Source of the DNA: M3007 sp041741155
GTDB taxonomy: Bacteria; Bacteroidota; Bacteroidia; Chitinophagales; Saprospiraceae
DNA: 64,000 nt
Direction: 5' to 3'
Assembly: GCA_041741155.1 (NCBI GenBank)
Contig: JBGSKO010000188.1
Span: 1 to 64,000, forward strand
Shown here: piece after piece, positions 52,901 to 60,673 of the stretch
How positions within the stretch are numbered: position 1 is the stretch's first letter
How the letters are laid out: the number at the start of each line of letters is the position of its first letter
Notes under the pieces: generated by a model
What the model saw: only the letters and a program-made list of their open reading frames with translations
What the model was told of the DNA's origin: nothing
The model's database searches: none
Program-made: the position numbers and the translations under genes

Positions 52901-54650
52901 GGCTGGAACCTATACGCTGACCGTCACCGACGGTGAAAATTGCTCGGTTACCCTCAGCCTGACCATCCAGGAGCCCGATGAACTGCTGGCCAATGCTTCT
53001 GCTACCGGAATTACCTCGCCCGGCAGTACCGACGGTACCGCTACCGCCGCCCCCAATGGCGGCACCGCGCCGTACAGTTTTGCCTGGAGTTCCGGCCAAA
53101 GCGACCAAACGATTACCGGGTTAGCCCCGGGCATTTATACCGTCACGGTTACCGATGCGCACGGCTGTACGTCGGCGCAAACCGTGGAAGTATGGGATGC
53201 CCTCTGCAACCTGTCGGCCGGCATCAGCGCTACCGACCCAACCTGCCACGGTTTGACCAACGGTGTCGCCACTGTCTCGGCGACAGGAGGCCCCCTCCCC
53301 TATGCCTACGTCTGGTCTTCGGGCGCCACCACCCAGACGGCCGAAAACCTGGCAGCAGGCGTCTATTCCGTAACCATCACCGATGCCAACGACTGCGAAT
53401 TCATCAGCACTATAACACTGAACGAACCGCCGGTCCTGACCCTGGCGCTCGTAGATATGGTCAACACCACCTGTCCCAACAGCGCTGAAGGATCGGCTTC
53501 CGTAGTGGCCGGGGGCGGCACCGGAGGCAGCACGATCCTTTGGAACAACGGCCAGCAAGGACCGCTGGCGACCGGCCTCATAGCCGGCACCTATACCGCC
53601 ACAGTAACCGACGCCAACGGCTGCACGGCGGCGGTGCAGGCAGCCATTCAGGCCAACGACCAGGAAGCACCGGTTATCCAGGCCGGCGCCGGGCCCTTGC
53701 TTGTTGGACAAGCAGGTTTGGTTACCCTAACCCTTCAAAATCTGGGCATTACCGTTACCGACAATTGTGTGGTCGGCAGCATCGAATTCACCCCGAGCAG
53801 TTTCGATTGTCTGGATCTGGGCGTACAGCAAGTCACCGTTATGGCAGCAGACGCTTCAGGAAACAGCAATACCCTGACATTCAGCATTACCGTGGTGGAT
53901 CAGGAAGCCCCCTCGGTGGTTTGTCCGGCGAACGTACGGCGTTGTTTTGGCGATAACATTGTGACGTACTCCGCTCCTGTTGCTACGGATAACTGTCTGA
54001 TGTTGGGCGGGTTGTTTGATCTGATCGAAGGATTGCCCAGCGGCTCGCAATTCCCCGAAGGCGTCACGACGACAACGTACACCTTCACCGATGCCAGTGG
54101 CAATGTCGGTTCTTGCTCCTTTCAGGTAACTATTTTGAGTCCGCTGAACGTGGCGCTGGACACCATCATCCACGATGTGGGCGCTCAAAACACCGGCGGT
54201 ATTCAGGTGACGACCAGTGGCAGCCTGCCCGGGTATGTATTTGCCTGGCAGCGCAACGGCCAAACCCTGGCGACCACGGAAGACCTGGCGGGCGTGGGGG
54301 CGGGCCTATACAGCCTGTTGGTTACGGATGCTTACGGCTGCACCCAGGTAGCGGGACCGTTTGAGGTCAGCAATCTGGTCAGCACAACCGGAGCCGACTG
54401 GAGCGCGCGGATCGCGGTGTATCCCAATCCGACGGCCGGGAAAGTGTTTGTTGTTTTCCCGGATGCCCTGTCGGGCGCCGACGCCCATTTCACCATCTTC
54501 GACGCGTTGGGCAGAAAAGTACAGGAACAACACGGGGCAGGACAAAAGCAGGCCGTACTCGATTGGACGAATTTAGCCGATGGCTTGTACACGATTTTGA
54601 TCCAGACCAAGCAGGGGCAATCGGTGCATAAGGTGGTGCTGGATCGGTAA
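49905..54650 (+). CDS. Large secreted PKD/SprB/HYR-repeat protein with type A T9SS signal
   Basis: The start is taken at MRTNLYRLSAFLLVLILFST (signal peptide ending LHAQ), giving 1581 residues. An N-terminal region (about 30-260) includes a jelly-roll-like segment. About eight PKD-like repeats of roughly 90 residues follow (xLNGxGSSxGPxxSYxW...PGTYTLTVTN). Four SprB repeats come next (TCFGVADGTLGVAAAGG, LAPGIYTVTVTDAHGCTSAQ), then HYR-type domains (DQEAPSVVCPANVRRCFGDN). The last 75 residues are a type A T9SS sorting domain (IAVYPNPTAGKVFVVF, LADGLYTILIQTKQG). It is therefore exported by T9SS and anchored or released at the surface. The ligand is unknown; an adhesin role is likely. It is the largest gene in the window. 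Confidence 0.9.
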   Translation: MRTNLYRLSAFLLVLILFSTGLHAQCPITVDAGPNKFVCSPGQTVELDGSISGDYLGLRWTPATGLNDPNILTPTATVNGTVTYTLTGAAFDPAAPNLVTNPGFESGNTGFTTSLSYNPTPILPGTYVLTTSPALVLANFPPCDDHTFGDGTGYLMLVNGAGTPNSQVWCQTIPVMANSWYFLSAWVTVSPISPPTFQFSVNNNLVGTPFSPPNSGCDWQEFTATWFSGVATSATLCIRNLNTSGNGLFGDDFTLDDIFMSKACTVTDQVTVAVATVNVVLPPSITLPCSAQQNGIQLNGSASSSGPGYSYSWDGPGILSGQNTPIATVNEPGVYTLTVSFDTGDGICTKSASINVLPDPTIVSANATGGEELTCAQKTTMLDGTGSTTGPQISYNWQPAAGVVSGQGTLMPTVNQPGTYTLTVSHNISGCTATAEVTVTQNITPAIAVAGAPGPITCVPGTVTLNGTGSSTGFGFAYEWTGPGIVSGAMTLNNCVVNAPGLYTLVVTNEVNGCTAKATVNVAQMIVLPDAEANAEAPGALDCITPSLILNSAGSSQGPTFTYLWTTANGHFAGPVDQETATVDSLGLYILTVTNTQTGCKKTDTVSVGGNFAPPAILIQKPLPVLNCVADSVRINAGQSSNGPTFSYVWTTPNGHILSGDSTLMPWVDSSGTYIVRGFNAANGCAATDTVKIVFDTLAPAVVLAVPAPLNCLADTTVIDASGSSSGPRIVLNWVFTPLPGGSGPGFVSGDTTLLPVVQAPGIYALTLTDTINHCTTTDSIAVALDTLPPVADAGPGATLDCVTQSVLLDGSGSSQGAEFSYLWTGGATTIQLPVNAPGTYSLSVTNSINGCISVDTTTVTRDEEVPDVAIATPDPLTCDQTQIQLSATASAGPAFAYLWSFSGMGAGILSGGTTLTPLVGSAGDYTLLVTNTATGCTSTATTTVIQLSDVVLDVTAQTDATCFGVADGTLGVAAAGGNGVFTYAWNTGENTPTLENLTAGTYTLTVTDGENCSVTLSLTIQEPDELLANASATGITSPGSTDGTATAAPNGGTAPYSFAWSSGQSDQTITGLAPGIYTVTVTDAHGCTSAQTVEVWDALCNLSAGISATDPTCHGLTNGVATVSATGGPLPYAYVWSSGATTQTAENLAAGVYSVTITDANDCEFISTITLNEPPVLTLALVDMVNTTCPNSAEGSASVVAGGGTGGSTILWNNGQQGPLATGLIAGTYTATVTDANGCTAAVQAAIQANDQEAPVIQAGAGPLLVGQAGLVTLTLQNLGITVTDNCVVGSIEFTPSSFDCLDLGVQQVTVMAADASGNSNTLTFSITVVDQEAPSVVCPANVRRCFGDNIVTYSAPVATDNCLMLGGLFDLIEGLPSGSQFPEGVTTTTYTFTDASGNVGSCSFQVTILSPLNVALDTIIHDVGAQNTGGIQVTTSGSLPGYVFAWQRNGQTLATTEDLAGVGAGLYSLLVTDAYGCTQVAGPFEVSNLVSTTGADWSARIAVYPNPTAGKVFVVFPDALSGADAHFTIFDALGRKVQEQHGAGQKQAVLDWTNLADGLYTILIQTKQGQSVHKVVLDR

Positions 54651-54695
54651 ACGAACGGCATCAAAAGGGGAGATTTGATGCTTTGGGGGTCTACT

Positions 54696-55045
54696 AACAT
54701 GAGTCATCCCGAATTTTGAAAACAGTTGAATCGCTCTTTTTTCGAGATATCCGGCGCGTATTGGGCGGGATGTTTTTGCACCCAATACCGGCGCATGTTT
54801 TTCCGATGTCCTTGTTCCCTTAAAAAATTGGGAGTGTTCAGAAAACTGTGTCAGCCCGTTCAGAGCAAATTTAACACAGACAAACGCAGACTGCTACGCA
54901 GACAAACACAGAAGTTTGATTTTAAATAAGTTACACTCTGTGTTTGTCTGTGTAGCAGTCTGCGTTTGTCTGTGTTAAAAATATCTCTCGGTAGGTTTGA
55001 CACAATTCTCTGAACACGCTCGAAAAATTCGGGATGACTCATGTT
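54696..55045. mobile_element. 350-bp non-coding element with terminal inverted repeats (family D inside)
   Basis: The outer arms are perfect 22-base inverted repeats starting AACATGAGTCATCCCGAATT (54696-54717 and 55024-55045). Inside lie a second pair, GAGTGTTCAGAAAACTGTGT (from 54832) and its imperfect complement ending CTGAACACGCTC (54998-55021). Further in, a 42-base inverted repeat (54871-54912 with 54937-54978, 41 of 42 matching) is built of CAGACAAACGCAG units. There is no transposase frame. It is MITE-like; shortened relatives of the inner part lie at 39173-39258 and 24571-24710. It fills most of the 577-base gap between two T9SS cargo genes. Confidence 0.75.
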
Positions 55046-55175
55046 TCCAGAGCATTTGCGAGCCAAACGCCCGCTGCATCGTTGTGTCAAAAGGCATTTT
55101 CCAAAAATCTGCACCAATGGTATTTTATTCCGGCCCGAAACCTTCCAGATTTACCCTACTTGGCAAAGAACTAGA

Positions 55176-55220
55176 ATTTGTAACAGCTTAGGCAGGGGCG
55201 CTGCCCAAGCTGTTACAAAT
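55176..55220 (-). terminator. Strong hairpin downstream of T9SS cargo gene
   Basis: ATTTGTAACAGCTTAGGCAG pairs with CTGCCCAAGCTGTTACAAAT (19 of 20) around a short GC loop. It begins 8 bases past the stop at 55228. The A/T-rich outer stem supports a transcription end for the minus-strand gene. Confidence 0.75.
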
Positions 55221-55227
55221 ACTGGTG

Positions 55228-58068
55228 CTACCGCTGCCAAACGACCTTTCCGCTCCCCAACCAGTTTGCGCCATCAAAAACACGGATCAGGTAAAGTCCC
55301 GGAGGCAGGGAACCGGCGCGCAACAGCACCTGATCGCCACGGAATGTTCGCCGGACAAGTACCTGCCCCTGTGCGTTCAGCAGTTCCAACTGACCATTTT
55401 GAACTGGAAACCCGCTGAGTTTGACCACTGCCTGATCGTAGGCGGGATTGGGAAACACCACAAATGCCGGCACCACACTAGGCACATCCTTCGTGTCGGA
55501 AACCAGGTAGTTTGTTCCAACGGTATGGAATGTCGTATTGGTAATAATCGGGTCGTTGAAATCAAAATAGATGGCTGCATTATTGAACAGCAACGTACCA
55601 TGCGGGACATCCGGGCGCACCTTCACAAAAAACTTGACGAAGCCTTGTGACCCGGGTTCATTGGTGGTGCTATCGGGCAACAAGATATTGTCGAACGTAA
55701 ACTGCAGGTTTCCGCGGCCGCCCAACTGGAAGGAATAGTTGTGGCTGGACGCACCCGTGCGTACGCTCAACGGATCGAGCCAAACAGCAAGGGTGTCCCG
55801 AATAACGACCGTAAATGCGGTATCTGTCCCGGTATTTTGAAAACGGATGAGGTATTCGAGTTCCGTGCCGGGTTCGATCCAGTGGTCGGCGCCCACGCCT
55901 TTGGGGAAACCTTCTTTGTCGTTGGGGTCGTACGAACCCCGGTTTTCCCGACAATCCACGGAGATATACGGGTTTCCGTCGTCTTCCCCGAATTGCGGCA
56001 CATAGCCAATGCTAAAATTGCCGTTAGGGTTTACCCCACAACCTTCCACGGCGACCGAGGGCATGGGATTGCCCGGCGAAAAGGGTTCTTGATCCGCCTC
56101 CAGGCGCCAGGTAGAACCGTTGCTGGGCATCCGAATGACAATGGAATCGCCTGCTGCCAACTGGAAATCGTCCTGCCGGAAAATGATATTGTCTTCGATA
56201 ATCACATAGTCCAAAAGTCCGGCATTGGCGGCGACCCCGATGTTTTTGATGATCAGTTCCACCGAATCGGGGTTGCAAACGCCGTTCACATCTATGTTGG
56301 CGCCCGACCACTGTCCGTTTTGCAAACAAAAAGAGTCCGGGTAAATATGCGCTTCTACACAATGCGTCTGCCCCAATACCGTGCTGTCGCAATCCAGATA
56401 CACCGTCAGGTTAAAGGTGCCGCAATCGCCAAAGGGGACATTGCCGAGCTGGAACCGCCAGATGTGGTTACCCAAATCCTCGGCCGGTATGCTGGATGCT
56501 ACCAACGTCAGGTACGGATCAAGCAGAACCTCCACGTAGGCGTCCTCGGCCAGAGCCGTACCCGTGTTGCAATAGCGCACGTGATAGGTATTGTTGAAGC
56601 AGCGGCGCAAAAGGCCCGTGCTGATATCCACCTCCAGAAAGGGGCATTCCACTACTTTTTGTAAAGGAAAATCCACCTGAATACTGTCAATACCCGAACT
56701 GAAATCGAGCAGCGTATCGGTTTGACAGCTTTCCCAATACGGGTTCGACGGGTAGACCGAGACGAGGAACTGCGTCGAATCCACTTCCGCAAAATACAGC
56801 CCGGCAGAATCGCTGTTGGTGTAAAACAGGTTTCCGGTTACGAGGTCTTCGATCCGGATTTTGTGCCATTCCTGGCCCGGTTCTCCGATATTAATCACGC
56901 AATTTTCGTCAACATCATAGGCGAAGTTACCCCAAATGCGCTGGGGGTAAATATTGCCGTCTTCATCCATTTTCACGATGTATGCCCGTGCTGTGCCGGC
57001 ATCCACGTATCCGCTGAGGTAATAACCGCCGCCCGGCGCCGGCGCGATGGCGTACACATACAGATCCTGCGTGGTGTACCCAGGCATTTCCCGGCTGATG
57101 TATTTCGACAAATTTCCCTGGCTGTCAAATTTTTGCACCAAAAGGGTTTTGCCGACTGGGCCGACACCGACGCCACAAAGCACCAGCCCGCTATCCGGTG
57201 TGGCCACGTATTTGGTGCGGGTAATGAAGATGGTGTACTGGCCCGTAGGTTTTTCCCAGATCAGGGCGCCGGCGGGGCTGATTTTTCGGAGAACAATATT
57301 GTTTGTACTGTTTTGCTGTACATAAAAGAAGTTGCCGTCGGCCAGCGCGCCAACAGTGATCGGCGTAAGGTCGGTGCGTTGCCACAGGGTATCACCCTGC
57401 GCATTGAAGGCCGTCAGGTAATATATTGCAGTGGCGCCAAAACCGGTACGTGTCCCCACGATACTTTGCCCCTGAGCATTGACGCCTACCCCGGTGTTTT
57501 CCATAGCCGGAATTGTTTGCAGCGCAGCGATATCCGTCCGCCACAGCAGGCTGTCATTGGCATTGTAGCGGTGCAATGCCGCTATGGTGGGCGGTATAGA
57601 GGGGTCATCGCGGTACGTCAGGTCGCAAACAAAACCGCCGCCGGGGAACGCGACGAGTTGGGGGCGCGTGCTGCCACTCTTGTACTCATCCAGTGTCGTC
57701 GAACCGAGGGCATTCCCTTGCCAGTCGTAATGGTACAAAACCATCTTGTCCAGCGTTTGATCGTACACCAGCACGGTGGGCAACCCATCAGCGCCAATGG
57801 CCAGGTCATTGGCAGCCCCGGGCGCCAATAAGGTTTGCTGCCAAACCAATGCCCCGTTGACATTGTAGTGTGCCAGTTGCACTTGCGAAACAGCATTGAA
57901 TGCCACGACTACGCCACCGTTCGGGTGTGCCACCATTTCGATGACTTCACCATAAATGGAATCCGGGGTGATAAACCGCGTCCAGCCTTGTGCCTGGGCT
58001 GCTGCGGGAAGGATCAACAGTTGTATTGCGAGCAACAGGATGCCCGGGAGAAAAGCGATGTTTTTCAT
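55228..58068 (-). CDS. Secreted propeller/DUF11-like protein with type A T9SS signal
   Basis: The start is taken at MKNIAFLPGILLLAIQLLIL (signal peptide ending QAQG), giving 946 residues. Residues about 25-380 are blade-like repeats (MDEDGNIYPQRIWGN). A carboxypeptidase-like/Cna-type segment (YDVDENCVINIGEPGQEWHK) and several beta-sandwich repeats follow (about 400-700). A conserved module starts SYDPNDKEGFPKGVG and contains LEYLIRFQNTGTDTA and IYFDFNDPIITN (about 725-860), seen in many Bacteroidota T9SS cargoes. The end is a type A sorting domain (FVVFPNPAYDQAVVKLSG, LPPGLYLIRVFDG). It is a surface or released protein of unknown activity. Confidence 0.88.
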   Translation of the reverse strand: MKNIAFLPGILLLAIQLLILPAAAQAQGWTRFITPDSIYGEVIEMVAHPNGGVVVAFNAVSQVQLAHYNVNGALVWQQTLLAPGAANDLAIGADGLPTVLVYDQTLDKMVLYHYDWQGNALGSTTLDEYKSGSTRPQLVAFPGGGFVCDLTYRDDPSIPPTIAALHRYNANDSLLWRTDIAALQTIPAMENTGVGVNAQGQSIVGTRTGFGATAIYYLTAFNAQGDTLWQRTDLTPITVGALADGNFFYVQQNSTNNIVLRKISPAGALIWEKPTGQYTIFITRTKYVATPDSGLVLCGVGVGPVGKTLLVQKFDSQGNLSKYISREMPGYTTQDLYVYAIAPAPGGGYYLSGYVDAGTARAYIVKMDEDGNIYPQRIWGNFAYDVDENCVINIGEPGQEWHKIRIEDLVTGNLFYTNSDSAGLYFAEVDSTQFLVSVYPSNPYWESCQTDTLLDFSSGIDSIQVDFPLQKVVECPFLEVDISTGLLRRCFNNTYHVRYCNTGTALAEDAYVEVLLDPYLTLVASSIPAEDLGNHIWRFQLGNVPFGDCGTFNLTVYLDCDSTVLGQTHCVEAHIYPDSFCLQNGQWSGANIDVNGVCNPDSVELIIKNIGVAANAGLLDYVIIEDNIIFRQDDFQLAAGDSIVIRMPSNGSTWRLEADQEPFSPGNPMPSVAVEGCGVNPNGNFSIGYVPQFGEDDGNPYISVDCRENRGSYDPNDKEGFPKGVGADHWIEPGTELEYLIRFQNTGTDTAFTVVIRDTLAVWLDPLSVRTGASSHNYSFQLGGRGNLQFTFDNILLPDSTTNEPGSQGFVKFFVKVRPDVPHGTLLFNNAAIYFDFNDPIITNTTFHTVGTNYLVSDTKDVPSVVPAFVVFPNPAYDQAVVKLSGFPVQNGQLELLNAQGQVLVRRTFRGDQVLLRAGSLPPGLYLIRVFDGANWLGSGKVVWQR

Positions 58069-58210
58069 AAGACCGTTTATTTTTTCAACAAAAGTCGCTG
58101 CATAAATAGCCGTCGGCAACAACAATTTTGAGTGTTTATATAAAATTTAAAAACAACAAATACTTGTTTATCAAACAAATAAGCAGTTTTTTTGTATAAA
58201 ATTATCAATC

Positions 58211-59614
58211 ATGAAACAAAGCTCACTTGTAAAAAACATTGCTGCGCTCGCTGCAAAGGATCGAAAACAGTTTGCAAAATGGCTCGCGTCTCCGTTGTTT
58301 AACCAGCGGGAAGACCTGATCCGGTTGTTTCAATACATCCACCAATACATCGAAAAGAAACCGGAATTGCTTTTCAAAGAGCAGGTTTGGCCGGTCATTT
58401 ACCCGCAAGCGCCTTACCAGGAAGCAAAAATGAACCTGGTTATGTCGCTGCTCTTGCAGCAACTGCGCGATTTTTTGGCCTGGCGCGCCTGGCAAGAGGA
58501 TCAACCCGTGCGACAATTGTACCTCTGCAAAGCCTTGCGGCGGGCTGGTTTGGACCAGGAATTTGAACGCGCCTGGCAGGATGCCCAGGCCGCGCTACTG
58601 GAGTCTCCTTATCGCGACGAGCAATTTTACCAATTGAGCCACCAATTATTCAATGAGAAATTCGACCACCTTTCCCTGAACAACCGGGTCGTGGAAGTCC
58701 CGTTCGAGCAGATGGCCGAACACCGGCAAGTGGCTTACCAGTTGGGGCAATTGCGCCTGCAATGCAGTACGGCTGTCTTTCAGAATGTATCCCGGCAAGC
58801 TACATCGGATACGACGGAAAAACCGTTGGAGCCGGACATCCAAAACCCCGCGCTACCATCAGAGCCTGGCATCCGGTTGTACCGTTGTTTACTTGCGGCC
58901 CAGCGTGATCCGCAAAACGAGGCGGCTTTTTTTGAAGCGAAAGCGCTCATCCACGAGCACTGGCATTTGTTTCGGGAAGCCGAGCGGCGCGAACAATACC
59001 TGATCGCGTTGAACTTTTGCATCCGGAAAATCAACAGCGGTCAGAGCCAGTTCATGGCGCAGGCATTTGAACTGTACCAGAGTGGTTTGGAGAACAAAGC
59101 CTTATTTGAAAACGGTATTTTATCGCAGTTTACCTACAAAAACGCTACTACGGCGGGCATTATGGCCGGACAGTCGGCCTGGGTGCGCCAATTTTTGGAA
59201 GACTACAAACCGTTTTTGCACCCGCGCGAACGGCACCACGCTTATGTGTACAACCTGGCGGTGTATTATTTTCGCCTGCGTGATTACGAGCAAGCGATGA
59301 CGCTTTTGCGCGATACCAATCTGGGCGACGACAGCCTCACCAACCTCGACGCGCGGTCCATGCTGGTACGGATTTACTACGAACGCGGCTACATGGAGGC
59401 CCTGGAGTCCCTGCTGGATAGTTTCGGTGCATACCTGCGGCGGCGTACCGATATTGGATACCACAAGGCGAATTTTGAAAATCTGATCCGGTTTGTCCGG
59501 CAAATGCTGCGCAAATTTCCGCTGACTGCCGAAGTCAAAGCGCGGATCCGGGACGAGGCGATGGCCACGCAGCAATTGGCAGAACGTGGGTGGCTGATGC
59601 AGCAACTGGCGTAA
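58211..59614 (+). CDS. Alpha-helical protein of unknown function
   Basis: A 467-residue protein with no signal peptide and no hydrophobic segments, nearly all helix by pattern. Helical hairpins rich in Leu, Gln, Arg and Tyr (FELYQSGLENKALFENGILS, YVYNLAVYYFRLRDYEQAMT) in the C-terminal half resemble TPR-like repeats. No enzyme motif was seen. The start ATG follows an AT-rich divergent region shared with the T9SS cargo gene. It ends 5 bases before the convergent truA stop. A cytosolic scaffold role is possible. The family is not recognised. Confidence 0.75.
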   Translation: MKQSSLVKNIAALAAKDRKQFAKWLASPLFNQREDLIRLFQYIHQYIEKKPELLFKEQVWPVIYPQAPYQEAKMNLVMSLLLQQLRDFLAWRAWQEDQPVRQLYLCKALRRAGLDQEFERAWQDAQAALLESPYRDEQFYQLSHQLFNEKFDHLSLNNRVVEVPFEQMAEHRQVAYQLGQLRLQCSTAVFQNVSRQATSDTTEKPLEPDIQNPALPSEPGIRLYRCLLAAQRDPQNEAAFFEAKALIHEHWHLFREAERREQYLIALNFCIRKINSGQSQFMAQAFELYQSGLENKALFENGILSQFTYKNATTAGIMAGQSAWVRQFLEDYKPFLHPRERHHAYVYNLAVYYFRLRDYEQAMTLLRDTNLGDDSLTNLDARSMLVRIYYERGYMEALESLLDSFGAYLRRRTDIGYHKANFENLIRFVRQMLRKFPLTAEVKARIRDEAMATQQLAERGWLMQQLA

Positions 59615-59618
59615 ACGT

Positions 59619-60464
59619 TCAAACCCAATACCCCGACTGCTCATCCCCGAACACCTCTGCAAACACAGTCTGCTGCGGCAATTCCAGGTAAGGATACACC
59701 ACCCTGGACAGATAGAGTCCCTGCGGATATGCCCCGGTAATAATACGCGGCGTCTTTTTGTCGCGCAGGTGGCCTTCAAAAGCCTCCACGCTCATGCGTC
59801 CGGTGCCGATCTCCAGCAGGCGGCCCACGATAATCCGGATCATACCCGTCAAAAATCGGTTGGCGCTGACCTGGAACCGGAGGCGTTCGCCGCTTTTATC
59901 TACCCACAAATGGGCGGCACTGACCCGGCAGATCGTGTGTTTAAAGTTAGCCGGCGACTTGCAAAACGCGTAATAATCTTCGTATTGCGGCAGCAAATCC
60001 ACCGCAGTTTGCATACGCGGGATATCCAGGACTATATCCGAATACAAGGCACTGTTGGGCTGCAAAAAGGGATCCTTGCGCAAATGGATGAAATAATCGT
60101 AGGTGCGCTGCGTCACATCAAACCGGGCATTCGCTTTGTCGTGGACTGGAATGACGGCAAAAACGGTAATTTCCGGTGGCAGGGCCCGGTTGAGCTTGAA
60201 CAGCAGTCCCTCAACGGCCGTTTCTTCCAGATCAGCATGAAAAAAATACTGGCTGGCGTGTACCCCTGCGTCTGTTCGTCCGCAGCCGTTGGCCGAAGTG
60301 GGCGTTTTTAGAATCTTGAGTAAAGCGCCCTCTATGACCTCCTGTACGGTACATGCGTTGGACTGCCGCTGCCAGCCGTGGTAGTTGCGTCCGTTGTAGG
60401 CGATATGGAAGAAAAAGCGTTTGATAACAGGGGGGCGAAGGTAGGGGATAAAGAAACTGGGCAT
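59619..60464 (-). CDS. truA: tRNA pseudouridine(38-40) synthase
   Basis: A 281-residue TruA. The N-terminal FFFHIAYNGRNYHGWQRQSN is the family opening. CGRTDAGVHASQYFFHA carries the catalytic Asp (about D63), and FLTGMIRIIVGRLLEIGTG lies in the C-terminal half. It modifies uridines 38-40 in the anticodon arm. The start is uncertain: the family usually begins just before RFFFHIAY, and a minus-strand TACCTTCG (60437-60444) resembling a -7 box lies inside the first codons counted from ATG 60464. No other ATG, GTG or TTG is available nearby, so the longest frame is kept. Confidence 0.92.
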   Translation of the reverse strand: MPSFFIPYLRPPVIKRFFFHIAYNGRNYHGWQRQSNACTVQEVIEGALLKILKTPTSANGCGRTDAGVHASQYFFHADLEETAVEGLLFKLNRALPPEITVFAVIPVHDKANARFDVTQRTYDYFIHLRKDPFLQPNSALYSDIVLDIPRMQTAVDLLPQYEDYYAFCKSPANFKHTICRVSAAHLWVDKSGERLRFQVSANRFLTGMIRIIVGRLLEIGTGRMSVEAFEGHLRDKKTPRIITGAYPQGLYLSRVVYPYLELPQQTVFAEVFGDEQSGYWV

Positions 60465-60673
60465 CTACGAATTTTTCTTTTTAGTGGGCATCTTTTGTCC
60501 CGTGCTTCGTTCCCAAAACCAGCCAAACACTCATAATAGTTTTCGCAGTAGATGATCTGGAGGCATGTCCCAAATTGGCGTCTTTTCCGGTATTGTATTT
60601 ACCATGTTTTAGCAATGGGAACGAGCACATCAAGATAACTCATCCCCATGAGTAATTAAGCGCCTTCTCGCAA

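Noticed and set aside
54871..54978. Repeated CAGACAAACGCAG units suggesting a CRISPR or iteron array
   Set aside because: They form a single large hairpin inside a terminal-inverted-repeat element, not a series of direct repeats with spacers, and no replication gene is near.
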